From CALBZH01 sp964538515 (GTDB taxonomy: Bacteria; Desulfobacterota; Syntrophobacteria; Syntrophobacterales; Syntrophobacteraceae), in the NCBI GenBank assembly GCA_964538515.1, contig CAZIEW010000050.1:1-40819 (forward strand): a stretch of DNA of 40,819 bases. The letters run 5' to 3'. The position numbers were made by a program, and so were the translations under genes. Under the pieces are notes generated by a model. That model saw only the letters and a program-made list of their open reading frames with translations, was not told the DNA's origin and searched no databases. Every line of letters starts with the position of its first letter. The first letter of the stretch is position 1. This document shows, in pieces, positions 1 through 7,860 of the stretch.

Positions 1-306
1 CATGTAGTCGAACACCCCGATCGTCCACGCGGTTTCGGCGTCCTTCTCGGACCCGTGCCCCGTCAGCATGATGACTTGAATCTCGGGACGCACTCGCTTC
101 ACATGCCTCAGGACTTCCATCCCATCCATGCCCGGCATCTTGAGGTCCAACACCATGAGATCGGGCGGATCGGTCTCGATGGCTGTGACAGCCGCCTCGC
201 CGCTCAAAGCATACCCCACCTCAAACCCGCGCAGCTCCAACCGCTCAGCGAGCGCCTGCACCAGCTCTTCTTCATCATCCACGAGAAGGACTTTAACAGC
301 CATCAT
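1..306 (-). CDS. Response regulator receiver, 3' end beyond the window
   Basis: This is the N-terminal part of a CheY-like receiver; about 101 codons are visible and there is no stop before the window edge. Seen: the acidic pair D9-D10 in LLVDDEEE, phosphoacceptor D53 in VLDLKMPGMDG, and T81 in IMLTGHGS, numbered from the ATG at 303-301. The conserved Lys lies beyond the edge. Two starts are possible: the ATG at 306-304 overlaps the stop of the upstream receiver as ATGA, and the ATG at 303-301 shares one base with it. Either implies translational coupling to that gene. The visible residues suggest a normal phosphorylatable receiver. Whether an output domain follows cannot be seen. Confidence 0.9.
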   Translation of the reverse strand, partial: MMAVKVLLVDDEEELVQALAERLELRGFEVGYALSGEAAVTAIETDPPDLMVLDLKMPGMDGMEVLRHVKRVRPEIQVIMLTGHGSEKDAETAWTIGVFDYM

Positions 307-800
307 GACCCCCGCTTTCTTACCCCAGAGCGCTGAGCGCCCGGGGCCGATTGGCCCCCCGACCGGGACGGTCGCTCGTCGACATCCCCACTCCTCAACG
401 TTTTCGCCTCACAGGCGCTCTTCCGCCGGCAAGCTTCCTCAATCCGCTTGAGCAGGGTGTCGATGTTGAAGGGCACCAACAGCTCATCAAACGCTCCCAG
501 CTTCATCCCCTCGATGCTTGCAGCCAAGGAATGGTCATCGGCAAAGGTGAGCAGGATGACTTCCAGGCAGGGATGCACCTGCTTGATGGACCGGAGCAGA
601 GAGAGCCCACGCTGCTTGTCTCCCGCGAACCCGAGCAGCACCACGTCGATGCTCTTTTTCTCGATGACACTCCGCGCCTCGGCCTCCCGGCACGCCTCAT
701 AAACCTTGTACCCCTCCAGGCGGACCCGCTCGGCCAGGTGCCGCCGGTAGACTTCGTCTGTCTCGATGACCAGAATCCTGATGCCCGTAGATCGAGGCAA
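303..800 (-). CDS. Degenerate (pseudo-)receiver domain protein
   Basis: A 165-residue protein with a CheY-like fold over roughly residues 7-120 and a basic, Ser/Pro-rich tail. The receiver pattern is clear (IRILVIETDE, EVILLTFADD, KLGAFDELL), but the phosphoacceptor position holds G57 (VVLLGFAGD) and the conserved Lys is V109 (LLVPFN). T85 and one or two acidic residues remain. It should therefore not be phosphorylated by the usual route. The start is TTG at 800-798, with GAGG eight bases upstream; I see no good ATG. It overlaps the next receiver at its stop (ATGA). The gene lies about 160 bp downstream of a sigma-54 promoter. The role is unknown; a phosphorylation-independent partner of the coupled receiver is an inference. 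Confidence 0.85.
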   Translation of the reverse strand: MPRSTGIRILVIETDEVYRRHLAERVRLEGYKVYEACREAEARSVIEKKSIDVVLLGFAGDKQRGLSLLRSIKQVHPCLEVILLTFADDHSLAASIEGMKLGAFDELLVPFNIDTLLKRIEEACRRKSACEAKTLRSGDVDERPSRSGGQSAPGAQRSGVRKRGS

Positions 801-968
801 ACCTACATCCTCACACGGGGCCCCGATCGGCTTGCGCCAACGATCGGCCCCCCAAGCGGGAATCCCGGAGGGGACTCCTCGGATTATTCATGACACTGAA
901 CATCGACACGGAAACAAGAAGACCGGCAGTCCGCCCCGTGGTCAGCACCCATCATGCAGACCAAAACG

Positions 969-983
969 GCAAGGATTGTGCCA
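969..983 (-). promoter_or_regulatory. Sigma-54 (-24/-12) promoter
   Basis: On the minus strand the sequence reads TGGCAC-N5-TTGC, an exact match to the core RpoN consensus with correct spacing. It faces the coupled receivers at 800 and 306, and the predicted start of transcription near 957 leaves a leader of about 155 nt. An AT-rich tract lies directly upstream, as expected for a bent enhancer or IHF region. The rest of 801-968 shows no gene. Confidence 0.8.
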
Positions 984-1021
984 TATAGCACGATGAGACA
1001 ATGTGCAGGTTTACAAGCGAG

Positions 1022-1105
1022 CCAGCGAGGAGGGGTTAAAGATCAAGACACAATAAAACAATATGAACACATTCGATTAAACCATAATGAAACATAATAA
1101 GACAA
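1022..1105. promoter_or_regulatory. AT-rich tract upstream of the sigma-54 promoter
   Basis: About 80 bp of very AT-rich DNA in an otherwise GC-rich window, between the stop of the kinase-like gene and the sigma-54 promoter at 969-983. It contains a short CATAAT direct repeat. The position suits an enhancer-binding-protein or IHF site. I see no exact IHF consensus and no open reading frame. Confidence 0.3.
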
Positions 1106-1768
1106 TTAGCCAGCGTCCAAGGCGCCAGGAAAGCACACGGTGAACAGGAAGCCGGCGTCATCCCGGCGAATGGTGGCCCGGATGTCTCTTGCGGCCTCCT
1201 CGAGCTCCGGCCAATGGGCCGATTCACCCAGCCGATTCACCAGCGCCTCGGCTCCCTCCAAACCACCGGCGCAACGGAAAGACACCTCGGCAGGCGGTCC
1301 GGTCAGCACATGGACCTCCAAGGTGCTCCCCGACTCCACACAAGTCCAGCAGCACTCCATGGCCTTGAACAGCGTCAACTGGATGCCCACGGGAGAGCTC
1401 ACCAGGTTCACCGCTTCGGGCGCGGGTACCGCCTGAATGCTGACCCCTTTGATCCGAGCGAGCCGTTCGGCCAGCAGGGTTACCTGCACAACGGTTTCGT
1501 TGAGCTCCACCGAGGCAACGGCATGATCCGGGGCGTGGGCGAACCGATTCATCCGCGTGGCGAGCTCGACGCCGCGTCCGACCTGAGCCAGCATGGTGGC
1601 CACTGCCCGGGAAAACCGCTCCTTGTGAGGAAAGGTTTCCTCACGCGTTATGGAAAGAATATCTTCCATCAAGCCGGATGTCTCCTTCACGATGGCCAGG
1701 ACGTTCTTCAATTCGTGTGTGAAGCTGGCCGCAATCCGACCGAAGAAGATGAGCTCTTTTGAATGCAT
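1106..1768 (-). CDS. Histidine-kinase-like dimerisation/phosphotransfer protein lacking ATPase motifs
   Basis: A 220-residue soluble protein. Residues 5-40 form a HisKA-like H-box (SFTHELKNVLA, with H18 as the candidate phospho-accepting His), followed by a second helix around 55-85. The C-terminal half has the approximate size of a small GHKL fold, but I find no N-box Asn pair, no DNGxG and no GTGLGL motif. It therefore probably cannot bind ATP. It may act as a phosphotransfer protein, in the manner of Spo0B or ChpT, passing phosphate between kinases and receivers. The start ATG at 1768 follows GGAAAGGG. It is the last gene of a minus-strand run that includes SulP and the kinase-like/receiver fusion. 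The family is inferred from the H-box only. Confidence 0.7.
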   Translation of the reverse strand: MHSKELIFFGRIAASFTHELKNVLAIVKETSGLMEDILSITREETFPHKERFSRAVATMLAQVGRGVELATRMNRFAHAPDHAVASVELNETVVQVTLLAERLARIKGVSIQAVPAPEAVNLVSSPVGIQLTLFKAMECCWTCVESGSTLEVHVLTGPPAEVSFRCAGGLEGAEALVNRLGESAHWPELEEAARDIRATIRRDDAGFLFTVCFPGALDAG

Positions 1769-1852
1769 CGGGTTCCCTTTCCTATGTGAGACGGGAAGAC
1801 GATGTGGGTGCCTCCCTATCTCCCAGCTCTCCCCGTCTTCCCCTCCCCGTCC

Positions 1853-3079
1853 CTACTCTCCCTTGCGATCTTTGAGTCTTTTGTAGGCTTCCTGCATTTT
1901 TTGGGTCAGCGTATCCATATCCACGGGCTTTTCGAGGTACGCGCAGGCCCCGAGCTCCATGCACTCTTTTTCGATCTCTTTGGAGCCGTGTCCGGTGAGG
2001 ACAATGACCTCGACATTCGGATGCTCCTGTTTGACGCGTCGAAGCACCTCAAGACCGTCCACTCCCGGCATCTTGAGGTCTAAGACCATCACCTCGGGCT
2101 CGTCTTCGGCCACGAGAGACAGCGCCTCAGCCCCGTCATAAACGACGGCGGAGCCGTATTCACGCATCTGAAGACGCTCGGACAGTGTTTGAGCGAACTC
2201 CCGCTCATCGTCCACCAGAAGGACTTTGGAGGGCTTGGGGAGGTCAAAGTCGTACTTGCGGTAAATATCCGTCTGGTAGTACCCGGCACCAACCTTGGTC
2301 TCCACGGATTTGACGCCGGGAACGGTCATGGCGATCCGCCTGAGGTCCTCTTCCAAGCTCGAAAGCATCAGGACGTGCTTGTTGATGCGGATCTGAACAT
2401 TTCCCGCGGTTACGGAGACCGCCACATTGTGTCCTTCCTTGGCGAGCTTGAGCTCGACCTGCGACGCGAGGACAAAGTCCTCCACCGCCGCCTGCGAGGC
2501 TGTCGACCTCTGCAGCACCCCCTTGGCGACGTTCTCCCGAATCAGGGAAACGGCCTCGTCCACGGTCACCTTCCCCATGGGAATGAGCAGGTCATAGAGC
2601 TCGGCAGCCCAAGGGTCCTTGGCCCCGAACAGGTGATCCACCCAGAGCAGGCAGGCCTCATCGTGTCGCTGCAGTCGTTTCAGGGCCTCTTTCTCGCCGA
2701 CCCCTTCCTGCTTGCCCAGTTGCGCTAGCCGGTACTTCACATCGCCAATGAGACACGTTTTCAGCACATGGCCGATTTCCCGGGGAATCAGATGCGACGC
2801 GAACCCGTGAATCACCAGGTTGTCCTCTTTCAGAGCATCTGCAAGCGTCGCTTTGAGACAGGCCAGGGCCCGCTCTTTTTCATGCGTGAATTTATTGAAG
2901 ACGGAGGGCTTCGCCGTCATCGCACGGTGAAGCTTCTCGGCCTCCAACTGGAAGCGTTCGGCGGCTTGCGCGATCAGCGCCCCATCATCGACCAATCGGT
3001 ACCCCAACGCCTCCACAGTCTTTGAGGCGACTTCCACGCCGTGGCAATACGACCCGCTAAAGATGGCGACTACAGACAT
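1853..3079 (-). CDS. Cytidylate-kinase-like / BON-like / receiver fusion protein
   Basis: A 408-residue three-part protein. Residues 1-185 resemble the cytidylate-kinase-like family (Cytidylate_kin2): the P-loop-like stretch FSGSYCHGVEVA, then LGYRLVDDGALI, VIHGFASHLIP and AELYDLLIPMGKVTVDEAV near the end of the fold. Residues about 200-265 look like a BON-type domain (VAVSVTAGNVQIRI, then IAMTVPGVKSVETKV). Residues 284-402 are a full receiver with D290-D291, phosphoacceptor D334 (VMVLDLKMPG), T362 and K384. Start ATG at 3079 after GAAGGG. It sits 79 bp after the SulP permease gene and 84 bp before the kinase-like gene. Phosphorylation of D334 may control the N-terminal domain. Whether that domain still phosphorylates nucleotides is unclear because its P-loop is atypical. 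Confidence 0.85.
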   Translation of the reverse strand: MSVVAIFSGSYCHGVEVASKTVEALGYRLVDDGALIAQAAERFQLEAEKLHRAMTAKPSVFNKFTHEKERALACLKATLADALKEDNLVIHGFASHLIPREIGHVLKTCLIGDVKYRLAQLGKQEGVGEKEALKRLQRHDEACLLWVDHLFGAKDPWAAELYDLLIPMGKVTVDEAVSLIRENVAKGVLQRSTASQAAVEDFVLASQVELKLAKEGHNVAVSVTAGNVQIRINKHVLMLSSLEEDLRRIAMTVPGVKSVETKVGAGYYQTDIYRKYDFDLPKPSKVLLVDDEREFAQTLSERLQMREYGSAVVYDGAEALSLVAEDEPEVMVLDLKMPGVDGLEVLRRVKQEHPNVEVIVLTGHGSKEIEKECMELGACAYLEKPVDMDTLTQKMQEAYKRLKDRKGE

Positions 3080-3158
3080 GGCTTTTCCCTTCGCATTACT
3101 GGTCCCCCCCCGGTCTCACCGCTTCGCTAAGCCTTTCGAGCATCGGAGGAGAACGGTT

Positions 3159-5294
3159 TCAGGACTTGATGAAGCAAACGGACAGCAGCGGGCATACCCC
3201 TTCCCCACATTGGGTGTGCGCCCGGCCATGGATGACTTCGACCGCTTTCTGAGTCGTCGGAAAGATGTTCTCTTCACCGATCTTCTCCAACAGGTGGGTG
3301 CGCTTCATGACCGATAGCACGTTTTCATTGACGCCGCAAAAGGAGATGTCGTAGCCGGCGCTTCTGACCCGGTCGACGATCAGGGAGAGCATTTCCTCGC
3401 CGGACGCATCCATGTCGTTGATTCCGTTGGACACAATGAGGAAATGCTTGAGCTCCGGCATCGACATGATGATGTTGTTGATCTGGTCTTCCAGGAATCC
3501 CGCGTTGGCATAAAAGAGCTGGCCGTCAAAGCGCAGCAGGGCGATGTGCCTGCACTCCTTGAGACCGAAATCCCTGGCGCTCTGGTAGGACTGATCCGGG
3601 TACATGGCCAACGTCGTCACTTTGGGGCGCATGCTCTTGTAGAGGAACATCCCGAGGGACAGCAGCACACCGATCATGATTCCCTTGTCCAAGTGGGGTG
3701 CAAAGACCAGGGTCATCACAAAGGTGATCACCGAAAACACTCCGTCATACCACTGGGCTTTCCAGGCATGGATGAAGCCGGACACGTTCAGAAGCCCGAT
3801 AACGGCCATCATGATGACGGCCGCCAGAACGGACTGGGGTAGGTGGTACAGCAGCGGCGTCAGGAAGAGCAGAACAAGGCCGACCGTGAGGCTGGTGAAA
3901 ACGCTCGAAAGGCCCGTCACGGCCCCCGACTGGAGGTTGACGGCGGACCGCGAAAACGAGCCGGAAACGGGAAAGGCCTTCCCAAAGGCACCGAGGATGT
4001 TTGCAATCCCCTGTCCGATCAATTCCTGGTTGGGATCCAGACGCTGCCCCGTCTTGGCGGCCATAGCCTTGGCGATGGAGATGGCTTCCATGAAGCCGAG
4101 CAAGGAGATGATCGCCGCAATGGGCAGGAGTGAGGCCATGACTTTGAGATCGACCTGAGGAAAGCTCATTGCCGGAAGTCCCTTGGGCACGACGCCGACA
4201 ACGGAGCCGCCCCCCATCATGGCGAGCGCATTCTCATCGACGGGCGTGTTGCCAAGGCGGAGGCGCCAGACACGACCGTCCGTGGTCTTTCCCTGGGGAA
4301 CCTCCTTCTGAGGATAAAAGACCAGCTTCCCTTCGCCCTCCTGGACGCCTGCAAACATGTATTCCCTCAGGGCCGTCCGAAGCCTGCTGCTCTCCTCCTT
4401 GAGTTGACCCATCTTGGTGCTCATGATGAGCGTTTGGTGCTTGAGATCCAGAACCTCGGTGGAAAAGCGTCCGTGGCTGGCCTCAGCTTCGCTGATCTTG
4501 GGCGCGAGAGAGGCCCTCTCGTTTCCCAGCCGGTCGATCTCTTTGACCGCCGCGTTGAATTCCTGCACGAGGCGCTGCACCTCCTGCGACATGACTGCCT
4601 GAAGAGGCGCTTTCGTGTTCTTTTCATAACCGGTGGCCCAGGAGATGAGCGTGGTCACCACTACGGCCACCAGCACGTAAGGGATCCGTCGGTCGATCCG
4701 CCGCAGGCCGTACATGAGCGCAAAGGCAAGCGCCCCGAGTGCGAAGGTCGGCCAGTGGGTGTACTGAATGGCGGCCTTGATGACCCGGTAGACGGTCTCG
4801 TAGTGGTGCTCCGCCTCGTCCACATACACGTTGAACATCTTGGAAAGCTGGGAGGTGGCGATGATCAGCGCACCGGCATTGGTGAAACCATTCACGACCG
4901 GATGCGAAAGAAAATTCACGACCAGCCCCAACCGCAGCACGCCGAGGGTCAGCTGAAACAGACCGACGATCAAGGCCAGCAGGATGGCATAGCCGATGAA
5001 CGCCTCACTCCCCGTCGTCGCCATCGGTCCAAGAGCCGCCGATGTCATCAGAGACACGATGGCCACGGGACCCGTCGCCAACTGCCGACTGGAGCCGAAG
5101 AGTGCCGCGAGCATCGGCGGCAGAAGCGACGCATAGAGCCCGTACTGGACCGGCATGCCGGCAAGCTGCGCGTAGGCCATGGACTGAGGGACCAGGATCA
5201 ACGCAACGGTCAAGCCCGAAATGAAGTCCATCCGCAGTGTCGTGGCGTTGAGCTCTTTGACCCAGGCCAAAAAAGGAAACACAATCCGAATCAT
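3159..5294 (-). CDS. SulP-family anion permease with coiled-coil insertion and STAS domain
   Basis: A 711-residue inner-membrane transporter of the SLC26/SulP family, which moves sulfate, bicarbonate or other anions. Typical features: the early motif FISGLTVALILVPQSMAYA, ATGPVAIVSLM, NGFTNAGALI, PVSGSFSRSAVN near 442-453, and a C-terminal STAS domain (about 575-690) with DASGEE around S631. Unusual: between the helices ending near 222 and resuming near 375 there is an insertion of about 140 residues. Its first 80 or so (232-312) are charged and heptad-like (predicted coiled coil), and the rest is a small polar segment. Start ATG at 5294 with AAGGAA upstream. The gene lies between a receiver and a kinase-like/receiver fusion, so transport is probably under two-component control. 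The substrate cannot be read from the sequence. Confidence 0.92.
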   Translation of the reverse strand: MIRIVFPFLAWVKELNATTLRMDFISGLTVALILVPQSMAYAQLAGMPVQYGLYASLLPPMLAALFGSSRQLATGPVAIVSLMTSAALGPMATTGSEAFIGYAILLALIVGLFQLTLGVLRLGLVVNFLSHPVVNGFTNAGALIIATSQLSKMFNVYVDEAEHHYETVYRVIKAAIQYTHWPTFALGALAFALMYGLRRIDRRIPYVLVAVVVTTLISWATGYEKNTKAPLQAVMSQEVQRLVQEFNAAVKEIDRLGNERASLAPKISEAEASHGRFSTEVLDLKHQTLIMSTKMGQLKEESSRLRTALREYMFAGVQEGEGKLVFYPQKEVPQGKTTDGRVWRLRLGNTPVDENALAMMGGGSVVGVVPKGLPAMSFPQVDLKVMASLLPIAAIISLLGFMEAISIAKAMAAKTGQRLDPNQELIGQGIANILGAFGKAFPVSGSFSRSAVNLQSGAVTGLSSVFTSLTVGLVLLFLTPLLYHLPQSVLAAVIMMAVIGLLNVSGFIHAWKAQWYDGVFSVITFVMTLVFAPHLDKGIMIGVLLSLGMFLYKSMRPKVTTLAMYPDQSYQSARDFGLKECRHIALLRFDGQLFYANAGFLEDQINNIIMSMPELKHFLIVSNGINDMDASGEEMLSLIVDRVRSAGYDISFCGVNENVLSVMKRTHLLEKIGEENIFPTTQKAVEVIHGRAHTQCGEGVCPLLSVCFIKS

Positions 5295-5367
5295 GCTGCC
5301 GTTCCTTCCCAGATTCCTTTTGGGTTAAAGGTTACAGGTTGTTGCCCTGCCCACCGTCGGGCATTCG

Positions 5368-5736
5368 CTACTCCCCTCTCATTGCCTTCTTCATCTTGTC
5401 AATCAGCTCGTCGATGTTGATCGGCTTCATCAAGTAGTCGTCCGCTCCCAGCCGCATCCCCTCGATCCCCTCCCGCGTCGACCCATGCCCCGTCAGCAGC
5501 AGGACGCGGGTCTCCGGGTACAGGCTCTTGATCTGCTGGAGAACCTCGACGCCGCTCATCCCCGGCATCATCAGATCCAGAACGACGACTTGGGGACGTA
5601 TGTCGTCCACCATGCGCAAGGCCTCTTCCCCGTCCGACGCGACGGCCGCGTCGATTCCTCGGAGACCCAAGCGCTCGGCGAGCGTGGACACAAATTCCTG
5701 CTCGTCGTCCACCAGCAGCACCTTCCAGTTTTCCAT
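5368..5736 (-). CDS. Single-domain response regulator (CheY-like)
   Basis: A 122-residue stand-alone receiver with every key residue: D10-D11, phosphoacceptor D54 (VVVLDLMMPGMSG), T82 (LLLTGHGS) and K104 (YLMKPINIDEL). It has no output domain. Start ATG at 5736 lies only 4 bp after the stop of the Cache-domain kinase, so the two are almost certainly a cognate pair, and the SulP permease follows 73 bp later. The output is likely by direct protein contact, perhaps with the SulP coiled-coil insertion or the STAS domain; this is inference. Confidence 0.95.
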   Translation of the reverse strand: MENWKVLLVDDEQEFVSTLAERLGLRGIDAAVASDGEEALRMVDDIRPQVVVLDLMMPGMSGVEVLQQIKSLYPETRVLLLTGHGSTREGIEGMRLGADDYLMKPINIDELIDKMKKAMRGE

Positions 5737-5740
5737 CCCG

Positions 5741-7462
5741 CTACCCCCCTGATTCTTCGCTGGCCCGCAGAGGCAGGGTTATCGTGAAGGTCGTTCCCAC
5801 GCCTTCCTCGCTCTGCACCTCGATGTTACCACCCAGTTTCTTCACGATCCCGTAGGTGATCGGAAGTCCCAAACCCGTCCCGGTTCCTTTTTTCGTGGTG
5901 AAAAACGGCTCGAAAATGTGCTGCAAGACGGCTTCCGGCATCCCGCAGCCGTTGTCCTGAATGGTGACCTCATTCGTGTCGTCGTCGACCGGTCTGGACA
6001 CGACCGTGATCTGTCCTCCGTCTGCTACCGCGGCCAGGGCATTGTTGAGGATGTTCAGGAAAACCTGCTGCAGTTGACCACGGTCGGAGGCTATTCTTGG
6101 GAGGGTGGAATCGAGCTCGAGCTTGATCTGAACTTTGCGGTAGAGGGCCTCCTTTTCAAGAAAAGCTGCTGTCTCTCGAATCACTTCATTCAAGTCCAGG
6201 ACCTCGACCTGCACTTCCATGCGGCGCGCAAATCCCAGGAGACGGTGGGTGATGGACCGGCAGCGGTGTACGGACTGGAGCACCGCCCCCACCAGACCGA
6301 GAAACTTCTCTTTATCGGGAAAGTCCGGCTTGAATTCGATGAGGTCTTTCATGAGACCGGCTTTCTCGTTGATGATAGCCATGGGGTTGTTGATCTCATG
6401 AGCCACCCCGGCTGCCAGCCGCCCGATGGAGGAAAGCTTATGCGTGTGCTCAACCTCCCGAAAGGCAACCTCCCGCCGCTCGTCGCATTCCTGCATCCGA
6501 TGAACCATGAGATCCGTGAGCTTGAACACAACCAAGAAAATGATCGCCACGCTGACGAGGAACAGGAAGAAGAGCTCGCTCTTGAGAGTGTACCAGGAGC
6601 GCAGCACCTCCCCGCGGGGCTTCACCACGACCAGGATATAGGGCGCATGGGCGAAATAGTTGTAGGCCATAAACAAATCACGGCCGGCTGGATCCTTGAC
6701 TTCCACGACATTGGCTTCGTAGCTCGGGGGAGGAAGGTCGAAGGGGAATCGCTCCAGAACGCCGCCGTACCACTTGGAGGGCGTCTGGAAGACACCGCTC
6801 TTGTTGATGAGAAAGGCATCCGTCTTGGGATCGAGCCCCATGGAAGTAATCAGGTCTTGAAAGCGATCGGTATCGACGGTCGCACGCAGGACCCACCCTT
6901 TCAAGGACTCCGAATTGTTCAAGACGGCCATGACCAGGTGTGGAAACCCCCGAAATCCCATGAAAACGTCGCTCACGTAACCGCCGCGCACCTGGGTCTC
7001 ATGAAGCCAGCTTTGCTCGGAATAGTTCTTCCCTTTGAGATCGTAAGGACCGACATAGCTCACCTGCACTCCGAGCTCGTCGATCAGACCGAGGTCCACA
7101 AAGCCCCCGAATTCCCGCTTCATGACCCGGAAGATGCGGTTGAGCTCGGCTTCATTGGACAGCTTCTCGTAGGAATAGGCGGATGCGACAAAGCTCACGG
7201 CGGAGAGGCGCTCGGCAAGAAAAAGCTCGAAGGAGTGCTTCGTCTTGTTCACGAGCACCCGCATGGGATTGACAATCTCATCGCGGAGGGTCGTCTGGTA
7301 CTGGTAGTAGTTGAGGAGCGCCATGAAGAAGAGCGGCACGATCGTCACCAGGATCATCAGAATGATCATGTTGCGCCGCAGGAGGCTATAGCGCTTCTGC
7401 GTCGAGCCCTCCTCAGGAAAATTAAACAGGGACTGAAGCGAAAATCGGTCTCGCCAGGTCAT
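5741..7462 (-). CDS. Membrane sensor histidine kinase with Cache-type sensor
   Basis: A 573-residue sensor kinase. A membrane segment at about 32-52 and another at about 296-316 flank a 240-residue periplasmic region of the double-Cache type (FVDLGLIDELGVQVSYVGPY, then FLINKSGVFQTPS), a fold that commonly binds small organic acids or amino acids. The HisKA domain has the H-box GVAHEINNPMAI with H355. The ATPase domain has N470/N474, DNGCG at 503-507, a FEPFFTTK F-box and GTGTGLGL at 526-533. All are intact, so it should be active. Start ATG at 7462. It lies 9 bp after the NifX-like gene and 4 bp before its probable receiver partner. The ligand is unknown. Confidence 0.95.
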   Translation of the reverse strand: MTWRDRFSLQSLFNFPEEGSTQKRYSLLRRNMIILMILVTIVPLFFMALLNYYQYQTTLRDEIVNPMRVLVNKTKHSFELFLAERLSAVSFVASAYSYEKLSNEAELNRIFRVMKREFGGFVDLGLIDELGVQVSYVGPYDLKGKNYSEQSWLHETQVRGGYVSDVFMGFRGFPHLVMAVLNNSESLKGWVLRATVDTDRFQDLITSMGLDPKTDAFLINKSGVFQTPSKWYGGVLERFPFDLPPPSYEANVVEVKDPAGRDLFMAYNYFAHAPYILVVVKPRGEVLRSWYTLKSELFFLFLVSVAIIFLVVFKLTDLMVHRMQECDERREVAFREVEHTHKLSSIGRLAAGVAHEINNPMAIINEKAGLMKDLIEFKPDFPDKEKFLGLVGAVLQSVHRCRSITHRLLGFARRMEVQVEVLDLNEVIRETAAFLEKEALYRKVQIKLELDSTLPRIASDRGQLQQVFLNILNNALAAVADGGQITVVSRPVDDDTNEVTIQDNGCGMPEAVLQHIFEPFFTTKKGTGTGLGLPITYGIVKKLGGNIEVQSEEGVGTTFTITLPLRASEESGG

Positions 7463-7471
7463 GATCCATCC

Positions 7472-7813
7472 CTACCGCGGCTTCCAGAGGATCTCACCAG
7501 CCGTCAACGCCCCCGAGGCCAATCGCTCGAGCACACGGCCGTGAGGCCCAATGACGGAATCCAGAACACGCACGCGCTTCCATGTCAGGTATTGGTAGTA
7601 CTCCTCCTCGATCCCCCCACAGACAACGGTCTTCACATCCTCCGTCAGGATCATGTGGCACAGCTTCTCGGGCGAAGCCTGGGGCAAGACCAGGTTTCGC
7701 TCCTCCTCGATCCCACCGTCAGCCCCGAAGGACACGATCAGGACTTCCGTCGTCAGATCGAACCGAGGAGCAATGTCGTCCCCATACAGGCAAATCAGAG
7801 TCTTGTTTCCCAC
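7472..7813 (-). CDS. NifX/dinitrogenase-cofactor-like domain protein
   Basis: A 113-residue protein resembling the dinitrogenase iron-molybdenum cofactor (NifX/NafY) family. It opens with a short beta strand and the family-like pattern YGDDIAPRFDLTTEVLIVSF, followed by a CGGIEEEY turn. No nitrogenase genes are visible, and small NifX-like proteins occur widely outside nitrogen fixation, often with unknown cluster- or metal-related roles. Start ATG at 7813. It sits between a sigma-54 activator (47 bp upstream) and a sensor kinase (9 bp downstream) and is probably co-transcribed, so a signalling or sensor-partner role is likely. The family match rests on pattern only. Confidence 0.65.
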   Translation of the reverse strand: MGNKTLICLYGDDIAPRFDLTTEVLIVSFGADGGIEEERNLVLPQASPEKLCHMILTEDVKTVVCGGIEEEYYQYLTWKRVRVLDSVIGPHGRVLERLASGALTAGEILWKPR

Positions 7814-7860
7814 CGGAGCACCTGCTTCGTATCAGTCTGTTTCAGGATTGCCGAGCCCTG

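Noticed and set aside
7472..7813. Evidence for nitrogen fixation
   Set aside because: A NifX-like fold alone is not diagnostic, and no nif structural or cofactor gene is in the window.
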